Positions 15,355 through 22,428 of a stretch of 25,152 nucleotides of DNA are shown here, piece after piece. The position numbers and the translations under genes are program-made. The notes under the pieces are model-generated. The model was not told the DNA's origin and did no database searches. It was given only the letters and a program-made list of their open reading frames with translations. Source of the stretch: JANOMH01 sp031422295 (GTDB lineage: Bacteria; Pseudomonadota; Alphaproteobacteria; Rhodobacterales; Rhodobacteraceae); assembly GCA_031422295.1 (NCBI GenBank), contig JANOQM010000034.1, positions 1 to 25,152 on the forward strand, written 5' to 3'. Each line of letters opens with the position of its first letter. The first letter of the stretch is position 1.

Positions 15355-15398
15355 TTGACCCCAAACACCCCATGGAATTAATGTAACTGAATGGTTAC
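15355..15398 (+). promoter_or_regulatory. SDR operon promoter with operator site C
   Basis: TTGACC (15355-15360), 16 bases, ATTAAT (15377-15382), followed at once by GTAACTGAATGGTTAC (15383-15398). The palindrome differs from site A at one arm position and keeps the N4 spacer. It lies over the predicted start point and just before the AAGGAG ribosome-binding site, so a bound repressor would block initiation. Confidence 0.66.
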
Positions 15399-15414
15399 TA
15401 AGGAGTCACGTCAC

Positions 15415-16182
15415 ATGCAGCAGGCTGCGTTGGTCACGGGGTCCAGCCGCGGGATCGGGCTGGCCACGGCACTTGCCCTCGCCCGTCAGGGGTTTGCGGT
15501 TGCGCTGAACGGTCCGGCAGATGACGCAGAGCTGGCGGATGCCGTAGCGCAGGTCGCGGCCATTGGCCCGGCGGCTATCAGCGTCGCTTTCGACGTGACT
15601 GATGTTGCAACTCATGGCGCTCATTTGACCCGGATCGAAGCCGCGATAGGTCCGCTGACCACTTTGGTCAATAATGCTGGTGTCGGCGTGCTGTCGCGGG
15701 GCGATATCCTCGATGTGACCGAGGCAAGCTATGACCGATGCCTGACCGTCAACACGCGGGCCATGTTTTTCTTATCGCAGACTTTTGCAAAACAGCTGCT
15801 TGCCCGCCCGCGTGACCCAGCGCTTTTCCACTGTATCGTCAACGTCACTTCGGCCAATGCGACAGCCGTCGCAGTCCAGCGGGCCGAATATTGCGCGTCC
15901 AAGGCTGCAGCTGCAATGGTATCGCAAGCCTTTGCAGTTCGGCTTGGGCCTGAAAACATCGCAGTTTATGATGTCCGTCCGGGACTGATTGCCACTGAAA
16001 TGACAGCACCGGTCATCGACAGTTACCGCGCCCGCGCCGAGGCGGGTTTGACCCTGCTGCCACGGGTTGGACAGGCGCCGGAAATTGGCCAAATCATCGC
16101 CACTTTGGCCGCAGGACACCTTCCCTACACAACCGGCCAGGTCATTTCCGCCGACGGCGGGATGCTCGTATCAAGGTTCTGA
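15415..16182 (+). CDS. short-chain dehydrogenase/reductase (classical SDR)
   Basis: The 255-residue enzyme has the NAD(P) motif TGSSRGIG (8-15), the NNAGVG stabilising motif (86-91), N113, and the catalytic triad S146, Y159 and K163 (YCASK). It ends with a typical TGQVISADGGMLVSRF tail. It interconverts a secondary alcohol and a ketone. It resembles members annotated as 3-ketoacyl-ACP reductase, which says little about substrate. AAGGAG lies 9 bases before the ATG at 15415, preferred to a start 24 bases earlier that would sit inside operator site C. It leads a three-gene operon; the DUF993 gene follows 4 bases after its stop. Confidence 0.92.
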   Translation: MQQAALVTGSSRGIGLATALALARQGFAVALNGPADDAELADAVAQVAAIGPAAISVAFDVTDVATHGAHLTRIEAAIGPLTTLVNNAGVGVLSRGDILDVTEASYDRCLTVNTRAMFFLSQTFAKQLLARPRDPALFHCIVNVTSANATAVAVQRAEYCASKAAAAMVSQAFAVRLGPENIAVYDVRPGLIATEMTAPVIDSYRARAEAGLTLLPRVGQAPEIGQIIATLAAGHLPYTTGQVISADGGMLVSRF

Positions 16183-16186
16183 TCCC

Positions 16187-17335
16187 ATGAAAATTACGTT
16201 GCCCGATGCAAATGGTCTGTTGTCGGACTATCACCTGACTGGCACTCCGGTTGCGGCCACCCGCCTTGGGCCGGACCCGGCCCGTGTTGTCTATTCCGCG
16301 GCACATGTGGTGGCCAACCCGTTTGCATCTGCCGAACCTGGCGGAAAAGCGGCTGTGGACTGGCCGACAACCATGGCTTTTCGGCGCTACCTTGCCGGGA
16401 TGGGACTGGGCATTGCCGAGGCGATGGATACCGCCCAGCGCGGTATGGGGCTGGACTGGTCCGGCGCGCTTGAACTGATCCGGCAAACACGGACAGAACT
16501 GCCCGATGCACTGGTGGCCAATGGCTGTGGAACCGATCATCTGGACCCCAGACTTTCCCATTCGCTGGATGATGTGCGGCGGGCCTATCTGATGCAGGTT
16601 GAGGCCATTCAAAACGTTGGCGGACGGATCATTCTGATGGCCAGCCGGGCCCTTGTCCAAGCCGCAAGATCGCCCGACGACTATATCCGGGTCTACGATG
16701 ATGTCCTGTCTGCTTGCGACCAGCCGGTTATCCTGCATTGGCTAGGCGATATGTTTGACCTGGCCTTGGCCGGCTATTGGGGGTCAGATGATTTCGGGTC
16801 GGGTTTGGAAACAGTCCTTGCGATTATCCAAAGTCAGGTCACCAAAGTAGACGGGATCAAGATCTCGCTGCTGGATGCGGCCAAGGAAATCACTTTGCGC
16901 CGCCGCCTGCCTGTATCGGTCAAAATGTACACTGGCGATGATTTCAACTACCCCGAGCTGATGCAAGGCGATGAACATGGATTTTCCCATGCGCTGCTGG
17001 GAATTTTTGACCCGCTGGCCGCGGCAGCCACCATTGCGGTGACACGATTGGGCGCAGGTGATGTGGCAGGCTTCCGGGCGCTGCTGGACCCAACAGTGCC
17101 CTTGGCACGGCTGATTTTCCGGGCACCCACCCAGAACTATAAAACCGGCATCGTGTTTTTGGCCTGGCTGAACGGGCATCAGGACCATTTCATCATGTTG
17201 AACGGGGCGCAGGCGTTGCGACCCTTGCCGTATTTCACCGAAATTTTTAAACATGCCGATCAATGTGGGCTGCTGCGGGACCCTGATCTTGCCATCGCCC
17301 GAATGCAGCGGCTTTTGGGGATTTATGGAGTTTGA
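16187..17335 (+). CDS. DUF993 family protein, DHDPS/NAL-like aldolase
   Basis: This 382-residue protein is recognised as DUF993 (PF06187), a TIM-barrel family related to dihydrodipicolinate synthase and N-acetylneuraminate lyase. KVDGIKISLLDAAKEI places K225 at the Schiff-base lysine (GIK motif). KMYTGDDFNY and DEHGFSHALLGIFDPLAAAA then match the ensuing barrel strands. The usual YN.P tyrosine motif is not evident; the region reads PVILHWLGDMFDLALAGYWG. A class I aldolase or lyase releasing a 2-oxoacid is the natural inference, but I know of no assigned reaction. It lies 4 bases after the SDR stop and 1 base before the isomerase gene. Confidence 0.85.
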   Translation: MKITLPDANGLLSDYHLTGTPVAATRLGPDPARVVYSAAHVVANPFASAEPGGKAAVDWPTTMAFRRYLAGMGLGIAEAMDTAQRGMGLDWSGALELIRQTRTELPDALVANGCGTDHLDPRLSHSLDDVRRAYLMQVEAIQNVGGRIILMASRALVQAARSPDDYIRVYDDVLSACDQPVILHWLGDMFDLALAGYWGSDDFGSGLETVLAIIQSQVTKVDGIKISLLDAAKEITLRRRLPVSVKMYTGDDFNYPELMQGDEHGFSHALLGIFDPLAAAATIAVTRLGAGDVAGFRALLDPTVPLARLIFRAPTQNYKTGIVFLAWLNGHQDHFIMLNGAQALRPLPYFTEIFKHADQCGLLRDPDLAIARMQRLLGIYGV

Positions 17336-17336
17336 T

Positions 17337-18194
17337 ATGCGGGATTTCAGCGCGGATTCTTCTGCCCTTGCGCTGAACACCGCAACCCTTGGTCATAATC
17401 TTGAAGGGCATGGTGCAGGCTGGCCCATCGAGAAAGTCATCGACAGATGCGCCGCACTTGGCTTTGGCGGGATCGTGTTTTGGCGGCGAGAAATCGGGGT
17501 GAATGCGGTGTCCATCGGCGACAGGGTCCGCGCAGCCGGGATACAGGTTGCAGGGCTTTGCAGGGCGCCTTTCCTGACTGGCCCGCTCGCTTTGCCAAAC
17601 CGCACGGCCATCATGACCGATTTCAAAGCTGCCATCGACATGTCCGCCGGGCTGCAAGCGCCTGTATTGACGATTGTAACAGGCGGGGTTGAACCCGGCA
17701 CAAAAGGCGTAGGAGAAAGCCTGAAACTGATCACCGACCGCGTGGCAGAGGCAGCGACTTATGCCGCGAGCGTCGGGGTTAAACTGGCGTTGGAACCACT
17801 GAACCCGGTATATGGTGGCAACCGGTCCTGTCTGACCACATTGCGGGACGCGCTGGATATCTGTGATCAGATCGCCGCGCCTAACCTCGGGGTCGCAGTG
17901 GACATCTATCATGTCTGGTGGGACACCGATTTGGCAGTACAACTGCGCCGGGCGGGTTCCCGTATTCTGGGGTATCATCTGTGTGACTGGCTCGCCGATA
18001 CGCAAGATGTGCTGCTGGATCGAGGGATGATGGGCGATGGTGTGGCCGATCTTAAATCTATCCGCCAAGCCGTTGAAAGTGCTGGCTATACCGGCTTTTG
18101 TGAAGTTGAGGTTTTTTCGGCCCTGAACTGGTGGCGGCGGGATCCAGAACAGGTTCTGCAATTGGCTCTGGACAGGTTCAGAACTGTCTGCTGA
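17337..18194 (+). CDS. sugar phosphate isomerase/epimerase-like TIM barrel
   Basis: The 285-residue protein belongs to the AP endonuclease 2-like xylose isomerase family (PF01261). Likely divalent-metal ligands are E153 (LALEPLNPVY), D189 (VAVDIYHVWWD), H214 (GYHLCDW) and E256 or E258 (CEVEVFS), in the order usual for the family. Members isomerise or epimerise sugars and keto-polyols. The ATG at 17337 is preferred over one at 17325, because the GGAG in ATGGAG lies 6 bases upstream and the gap to DUF993 is one base. Fold sure, substrate unknown. Confidence 0.85.
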   Translation: MRDFSADSSALALNTATLGHNLEGHGAGWPIEKVIDRCAALGFGGIVFWRREIGVNAVSIGDRVRAAGIQVAGLCRAPFLTGPLALPNRTAIMTDFKAAIDMSAGLQAPVLTIVTGGVEPGTKGVGESLKLITDRVAEAATYAASVGVKLALEPLNPVYGGNRSCLTTLRDALDICDQIAAPNLGVAVDIYHVWWDTDLAVQLRRAGSRILGYHLCDWLADTQDVLLDRGMMGDGVADLKSIRQAVESAGYTGFCEVEVFSALNWWRRDPEQVLQLALDRFRTVC

Positions 18195-18308
18195 CTGATC
18201 CAGGCTATTCCCTTCAATCTGGCGCACTCATTTTTCATTGACCGAATCGTCCGGCCGTTTTTTACACTTATGTCATAGGCAGGAATGACGCTGATCATCT
18301 GTTGAGAG

Positions 18309-18650
18309 GTGGTCGCAAACAGCGAATGCACGACTACAATATCCGACGTCGCCCTTGTTGCGGGCGTCTGGCCCAAAACTGTCAGTCGCGTGCTGAACGG
18401 CGATGCGCCGGTCAAGAAACACACGTGCGCGGCTGTGAAAAAGGCGATGGCCGGACTGGGTTTTGTCCCATCGTCCGCCGCGCGGTCGAGGCGGTCCAAC
18501 AAATCCGGATTGGTCGGGCTGATCACCGGGGCAATTTCAACCAAACCCGAAGGACCCGAACCGCAAGACCTGCCTGATCTGGGTATCCAACGGGTGATGG
18601 TCGGGTCTGGAATAACCTTGATGATCGCCGATACTGGCGGTCGGTTCGAC
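18309..18650 (+). pseudogene. LacI-family regulator, truncated and decayed
   Basis: From a GTG at 18309 the frame reads a LacI HTH: TTTISDVALVAGVWPKTVSR, then VLNGDAPVKK, then GFVPSSAARS. The hinge and first strand of the ligand domain follow, NKSGLVGLITGAIS to TLMIADTGGR. It then runs into insertion-sequence DNA, leaving about 110 of the expected 330-350 residues. Within the HTH, usual residues are replaced (V-W-P for V-S-P, A-L-V for A-R-V, a Cys in the T.E.V helix), consistent with relaxed selection. It lies just downstream of the DUF993 module, where a cognate sugar regulator would be expected. Confidence 0.8.
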
Positions 18651-18762
18651 TGCGTTGCGCCATGTCATCTTCCAGCCGGAACACGTCCAGATGGGATTTG
18701 GAAATGTCCACGCCAATGTTATGATCTGTCATCTTCCGGCTCGACCATTGTTCTTGAACCAA
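18651..18762 (-). mobile_element. IS110-family transposase, N-terminal fragment
   Basis: Minus-strand MTDHNIGVDISKSHLDVFRL then EDDMAQ is the start of an IS110-type DEDD transposase; the first catalytic Asp lies in IGVDISK. About 27-35 codons remain. The frame then passes into the antisense of the LacI fragment, so the junction is near 18651. The rest of the element is gone. Confidence 0.65.
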
Positions 18763-18899
18763 TGGCGAACAAGGTCTCGCCCTATGCTTGTCATGCGTGA
18801 CTTGTCACACGCGCATCCGTTCAGGCCCTTGGGGAAGACGGCGGCTGATCAAACTCTCAAACGGTCCATCGCGACCCAGCCATTTACGATCCAACCGCC

Positions 18900-18936
18900 G
18901 CCACTGCCCGCCATAAATGGCGTGGCGGGCAGTGGC
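18900..18936. repeat. 14-bp perfect inverted repeat
   Basis: GCCACTGCCCGCCA (18900-18913) and TGGCGGGCAGTGGC (18923-18936) are exact inverted copies around a 9-base spacer. The RNA or cruciform hairpin would be very stable. It has no following T-run good enough for a terminator. It lies between the IS110 and IS3 fragments, so it may be an IS-associated or REP-like palindrome. Confidence 0.85.
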
Positions 18937-18960
18937 TCCTTTATACGTTGGGAGCCGAGT

Positions 18961-19433
18961 TCAGCATAAGACAAGCCATTGCGTGGCGTGATCTTGGGCC
19001 TCCTCGATGGTTTCGATGATGTATTGGTCGAGCCATTCATGCTTGACGGTACGGTTGTAGCGCTCGATGTAGGCGTTCTGCTGGGGTTGGATGTGCTGTA
19101 TGGCAATGCCGTGTTTGTCGGCCCATTCCGTCAGCTTGCCACTTATGTATTCTGGGCCGTTGTCTACCCTTATGGTGCTGGGCTTGCTGCGCCATTCGAT
19201 GATCCTGTCGAGGCTGCGGATGACGCGTTCGGCGGGCAGAGAAAAGTCCACGTCGATGCCCAGCCCGTCGCGGTTGCGGTCGTCCAGCACGTTCAGCAGC
19301 AGGAACGCCCAGCCATCATGCTATGTTCACGGCAAAGCTCGGCCACTGGCGCGCCGCCCTCAGCTTGGCGCAGGATCGCAAGGATCTGTGGGTCGCTGTA
19401 CCTCGTCATCTTCATCTGAATTTCCTCGTTCAT
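18961..19433 (-). mobile_element. IS3-family (IS407-group-like) element with internal deletion
   Basis: Minus strand. MNEEIQMKMTRYSDPQILAI then LRQAEGGAPVAELCREHSM is the start of OrfA (19433 down to about 19320). A deletion joins it to the catalytic part of OrfB: AFLLLNVLDDRNRDGLGIDV, STIRVDNGPEYISGKL, QQNAYIERYNRTVKHEW and DQYIIETIEEAQDHATQWL. The D-D-E residues of the remaining rve core can be seen, but the OrfA remainder, the OrfB start and the OrfB tail after ATQWL are missing. HIQPQQN also appears to have lost two codons compared with the usual HIQPGKPQQN. Inactive. Confidence 0.8.
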
Positions 19434-19524
19434 CTTGCTAAGAAAATTCTACTTCTGCATCGCCTTACTTTCAGGAGGGATTACCCCATGTCCGACCTTT
19501 GATGGCGCGTATTGCTCTCAAATG

Positions 19525-19833
19525 ACCGGAACGAAACCGCTACAGGTCCAAGGTGCCTGGCGCGACAACGTCTTCGTCGAGCGTCTCCGGCGGACCATCA
19601 AATATGAGGAGGTCTATCTGCGGGCCGATGCCTGCGTGTCCGGGGCCCGCGCCTTGATCGGGCGCTACCTCGGCTTCGACAACACCCGCCGCCCACATTC
19701 GTCGCTTGACGGCAAAACCCCGGATCGGGCTTACTTCAACGGGCTGACGCCGGTCTCGGTGGCACTGTAACAGAGGCGGAAAACCACTTAAGAAACGTCC
19801 AGAACCTGCTCAGACAAACCGAACCACCTCTGT
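19525..19833 (+). mobile_element. second IS3-family transposase remnant, C-terminal part and IS end
   Basis: Plus strand. GAWRDNVFVERLRRTIKYEE, VYLRAD and IGRYLGFDNTRRPHSSLDGK through TPDRAYFNGLTPVSVAL are the C-terminal integrase end of an IS3-family OrfB of a group different from the adjacent minus-strand copy. The open frame runs 19435-19770, but only about the last 80 residues are transposase. The sequence after the stop, to CACCTCT near 19831, looks like an IS right end and stops 2-5 bases short of the IalB-like gene's stop codon. Confidence 0.72.
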
Positions 19834-19835
19834 TC

Positions 19836-20366
19836 TTAACTGGCACAGCGGCTTTGCGCTTCGTCCACTGCGGCGGTAAAGCCTGACAGGCTGAATGTGT
19901 CGCGAGTGACGGTGCCGCGACCGGATTCGCCGGTCAACACAGCCTCTGACCCGCGTTTCATCGCGGCGACAATGGCGGCATCATCTTCGGGTGTGGCAGG
20001 CCACGCCCATTCGCCTTCGGTGAACATCTCGAACACGGTGCCGCTGACGTCCATTGATACGGTTGACCCGCTGGCAAAGGGATAGCCGCCGGTAAAAGCG
20101 ACCTGCCCGGCGACGCTGGCAGCGGGGCGGAACAAAACGAACAGTTGAATCTCGCTTCGGTTCGCTTCGACCGGGGCACCATCGCGCGTGGCTGTCGAAT
20201 CGCGCGGGGCCGAGACGCTAAAGCATTCGACCGGATCGGTCTCTTGAAACACGCTCCAATCGGTGCTGGCTGAAACCCGGTTGTCCGTCTGTTCTTGTGC
20301 CAGCAGACTGGTGCCCAGCGTCGTGATCGCCAGTAACCCACTCACGCGTAATAGTCCTGAAATCAT
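19836..20366 (-). CDS. IalB-family (invasion associated locus B) exported protein
   Basis: The 176-residue protein starts with a signal peptide, MISGLLRVSGLLAITTLGTS then LLAQEQ, with cleavage probably near residues 23-25. The IalB domain (PF06776) follows: TDWSVFQETDPVECFSVSAP, a GGYPFASGSTVSMDV strand, and WAWPATPEDDAAIVAAMKRG with TFSLSGFTAAVDEAQSRC. Family proteins are periplasmic or surface proteins common in Rhodobacteraceae and not specific to pathogens. The ATG at 20366 has GGAGG 7 bases upstream; a longer frame from 20459 adds a charged, non-signal stretch and is rejected. Its 3' end abuts an IS remnant but appears intact. Confidence 0.85.
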   Translation of the reverse strand: MISGLLRVSGLLAITTLGTSLLAQEQTDNRVSASTDWSVFQETDPVECFSVSAPRDSTATRDGAPVEANRSEIQLFVLFRPAASVAGQVAFTGGYPFASGSTVSMDVSGTVFEMFTEGEWAWPATPEDDAAIVAAMKRGSEAVLTGESGRGTVTRDTFSLSGFTAAVDEAQSRCAS

Positions 20367-20556
20367 ACCCCAGCCTCCAAGCTGCGCTTGCCTCTGATCG
20401 GTCTGGCCAACAGGCGCATCTGATGGCGCCGTTTTTTGCACTGGCCGGAACACGTTCAACCCGATAGCGGTAGGTTTAGCAAATAACGCAGGCCGGGGGA
20501 AAGCCCTGATTGGTCACAAGTTTGCGCGGAAAGACGCTGAAAACGGGAGTGGGGTT

Positions 20557-21549
20557 ATGGCTGCGGTTGATCTGATCGAAGTGTGGCGCGGCGATCTGGT
20601 GGAATGCGTCCATCGCGGGCATGTGGTCGTGGCCGGTGCTGACGGCGATATCCTGCATGCCTGGGGCGATCCCGATGCTGTGATTTATCCCCGGTCAGCG
20701 TTCAAGATGATTCAGGCCCTGCCGCTGATTGAAAGCGGGGCTGCCGACGCGGTGGGGTTGCGGGTGGATCAGCTGGCGCTGGCCTGCGCGTCGCATCACG
20801 GGGCCGCAATTCATACTGACCGGGTGCAGGCGTGGCTGGCGGGGCTTGGCCTGTCGGATGCCGATTTTCGCTGCGGTCCGCAGGTGCCGGGCGACCATCC
20901 GGCCCGCGACCGGCTGATCAAGACCGACAAAAGCCCCTGCCAATATCACAACAATTGTTCGGGCAAACATGCCGGTTTTCTGACCCTGAACCAGCATTTG
21001 AGTGGCGAACCCGAATATATCGAGATTGATCACCCGGTCCAGAAAGCCGTTTTGGCCGCGTTTGAAGAGGTGACCGGCGAAACCAGCCCTTGTTACGGCA
21101 TCGATGGCTGTTCTGCGCCATCCCATGCCACATCGGTCCACGGGTTGGCCCGCGCCATGGCGCGTTTTGCGACGGCGCATGACCGAAGTGATGCGCGCGC
21201 CGTGGCGCAGCAGCGGCTTGTCGCTGCGATGACGGCCCATCCGGAACTGGTCTCGGGCGAGGGTGAGGCTTGCACCGAATTAATGCGTGCCACCGGGGGC
21301 CGGTTGGCGATCAAGGGGGGGGCAGATGGTGCCTATGTGGCGATCCTGCCGGATTTGCGCATTGGCGTGGCCCTGAAGATTGTCGATGGATCGGAACGGG
21401 CCAAAGAGGCTGCGATTGCGGCTGTGCTGATTAAACTGGGGGTGCTGGATGCCGCACATCCGGCGGCGCGGCGGCGGGTGAATACGGTGATGGAAAACCG
21501 GCGTGGGATCGCGGTGGGATCGGTGCGGCCGGCGGCGGTTCTGGCCTAA
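20557..21549 (+). CDS. L-asparaginase, Rhizobium etli ReAV-type (PF06089)
   Basis: The 330-residue protein belongs to the third class of asparaginases, unrelated to E. coli AnsA/AnsB. The S-x-x-K pair S47 and K50 (YPRSAFKMIQALP), C134 and K137 (HNNCSGKHAGF), and C185 (GIDGCSAPSHA) match the catalytic and Zn-binding set described for ReAV. Length also fits. It hydrolyses L-asparagine to aspartate and ammonia; some homologues may act on other amides. It is divergent from the IalB-like gene across 190 bases in which I see no clear site. It overlaps the TauE gene tail-to-tail by 4 bases. Confidence 0.9.
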   Translation: MAAVDLIEVWRGDLVECVHRGHVVVAGADGDILHAWGDPDAVIYPRSAFKMIQALPLIESGAADAVGLRVDQLALACASHHGAAIHTDRVQAWLAGLGLSDADFRCGPQVPGDHPARDRLIKTDKSPCQYHNNCSGKHAGFLTLNQHLSGEPEYIEIDHPVQKAVLAAFEEVTGETSPCYGIDGCSAPSHATSVHGLARAMARFATAHDRSDARAVAQQRLVAAMTAHPELVSGEGEACTELMRATGGRLAIKGGADGAYVAILPDLRIGVALKIVDGSERAKEAAIAAVLIKLGVLDAAHPAARRRVNTVMENRRGIAVGSVRPAAVLA

Positions 21550-22304
21550 ACCGTCTGCCAGATCAACAGCAGCGCCAGCGCGGTCGACGTGACAACCAAC
21601 AGCGGTTTGATCAACCGCGCCCCGGCGCGCACGGCCAGTCGTGACCCCAAAGTGGCCCCGGCAATCTGCGCCGCCCCCATCGCCAATCCGGTAATCCACC
21701 ACGGCGTTGCGACCAGTGAAAAGGCGAGCATCCCACCAAGATTCGAGGCGAAGTTGAGCAATTTGGTATGGGCCGTCGCCTTGAGCACTCCGAACCGGGC
21801 CAGCGCCACGAAGCCCAGCATGTAAAATGCGCCCGCACCTGGGCCCATCAGCCCGTCGTAAAACCCGATCAGCGGGACGAGGGTAATGGCAAAGAGCGCA
21901 GGTGTTACCCTGCGGACCCTGTCGATATCAGTCAGGCCGGGCTTAAAGGCGAAGAACGCTGCAATCCCGATCAGCAGGATCGGCAGGCCCAGCCGGATCA
22001 CATCCGTTGGCAGCCGACTGGTCAACAGCGCCCCGGCGATGGCTGCGGCAAAAGCGATCAGCGCCGGGGTGATTTGCCGCGACAAAGTGACCTGACCCGC
22101 CCGGGCATAGCTGATGGCGGCACTGCCCGCACCGAACAACCCTTGCAGTTTGTTGGTCGCCAAGGCTGTCACCGGATCTGCCCCGGCCAGCAACAACACC
22201 GGAACCGTGATCAGCCCGCCGCCACCGGCAATGGAATCGACAAAGCCGGCGGCGAATGCAGCAGCCAAAAGCAGCGCCAGCACTTCACCCGATACTTCAA
22301 ACAT
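21546..22304 (-). CDS. TauE/SafE-family (sulfite exporter-like) membrane permease
   Basis: The 252-residue integral membrane protein opens with MFEVSGEVLALLLAAAFAAG then FVDSIAGGGGLITVPVLLL, the first TauE/SafE repeat (G.idsi.GGGG....P). ALATNKLQGLFGAGSAAISY follows, and a second repeat has GFYDGLMGPGAGAFYMLGFV, with about 7-8 hydrophobic segments in all. The family exports or imports sulfite, sulfoacetate or other small anions, so the substrate is uncertain. I use the ATG at 22304 because the frame upstream of it, from 22436, is polar and family-unlike. It is divergent from the small SeqA-N-like gene. Confidence 0.9.
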   Translation of the reverse strand: MFEVSGEVLALLLAAAFAAGFVDSIAGGGGLITVPVLLLAGADPVTALATNKLQGLFGAGSAAISYARAGQVTLSRQITPALIAFAAAIAGALLTSRLPTDVIRLGLPILLIGIAAFFAFKPGLTDIDRVRRVTPALFAITLVPLIGFYDGLMGPGAGAFYMLGFVALARFGVLKATAHTKLLNFASNLGGMLAFSLVATPWWITGLAMGAAQIAGATLGSRLAVRAGARLIKPLLVVTSTALALLLIWQTV

Positions 22305-22428
22305 GTGGCCCCCGATGTCGCGGCCTTGTCTGCGGTGGTCTGGTGCCGGAGTCAAAGCGAAACTTGCAACAGGTCCGCATGTCATACATGGTTTCACTAT
22401 TACTTCTATTTCTACGAAAGGTCGAAAG

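Noticed and set aside
14826..15368. 180-residue version of the MaoC-like protein
   Set aside because: The extra 31 N-terminal residues would be encoded over the TATAAT promoter and operator site D and are basic and family-unlike.
18200..18308. CGGCCG followed by T6 as a terminator after the isomerase gene
   Set aside because: The only stem is a 6-base self-palindrome that cannot form a loop of usable size.
18309..18800. A 163-residue LacI-like ORF as an intact small regulator
   Set aside because: Only the first ~110 codons are LacI; the rest is antisense to an IS110 transposase fragment, so it is a truncated gene.
19435..19770. A 111-residue ORF as a complete transposase
   Set aside because: Only the last ~80 residues match an IS3 OrfB C-terminus; the first 40 are out-of-context sequence and the other catalytic residues are absent.
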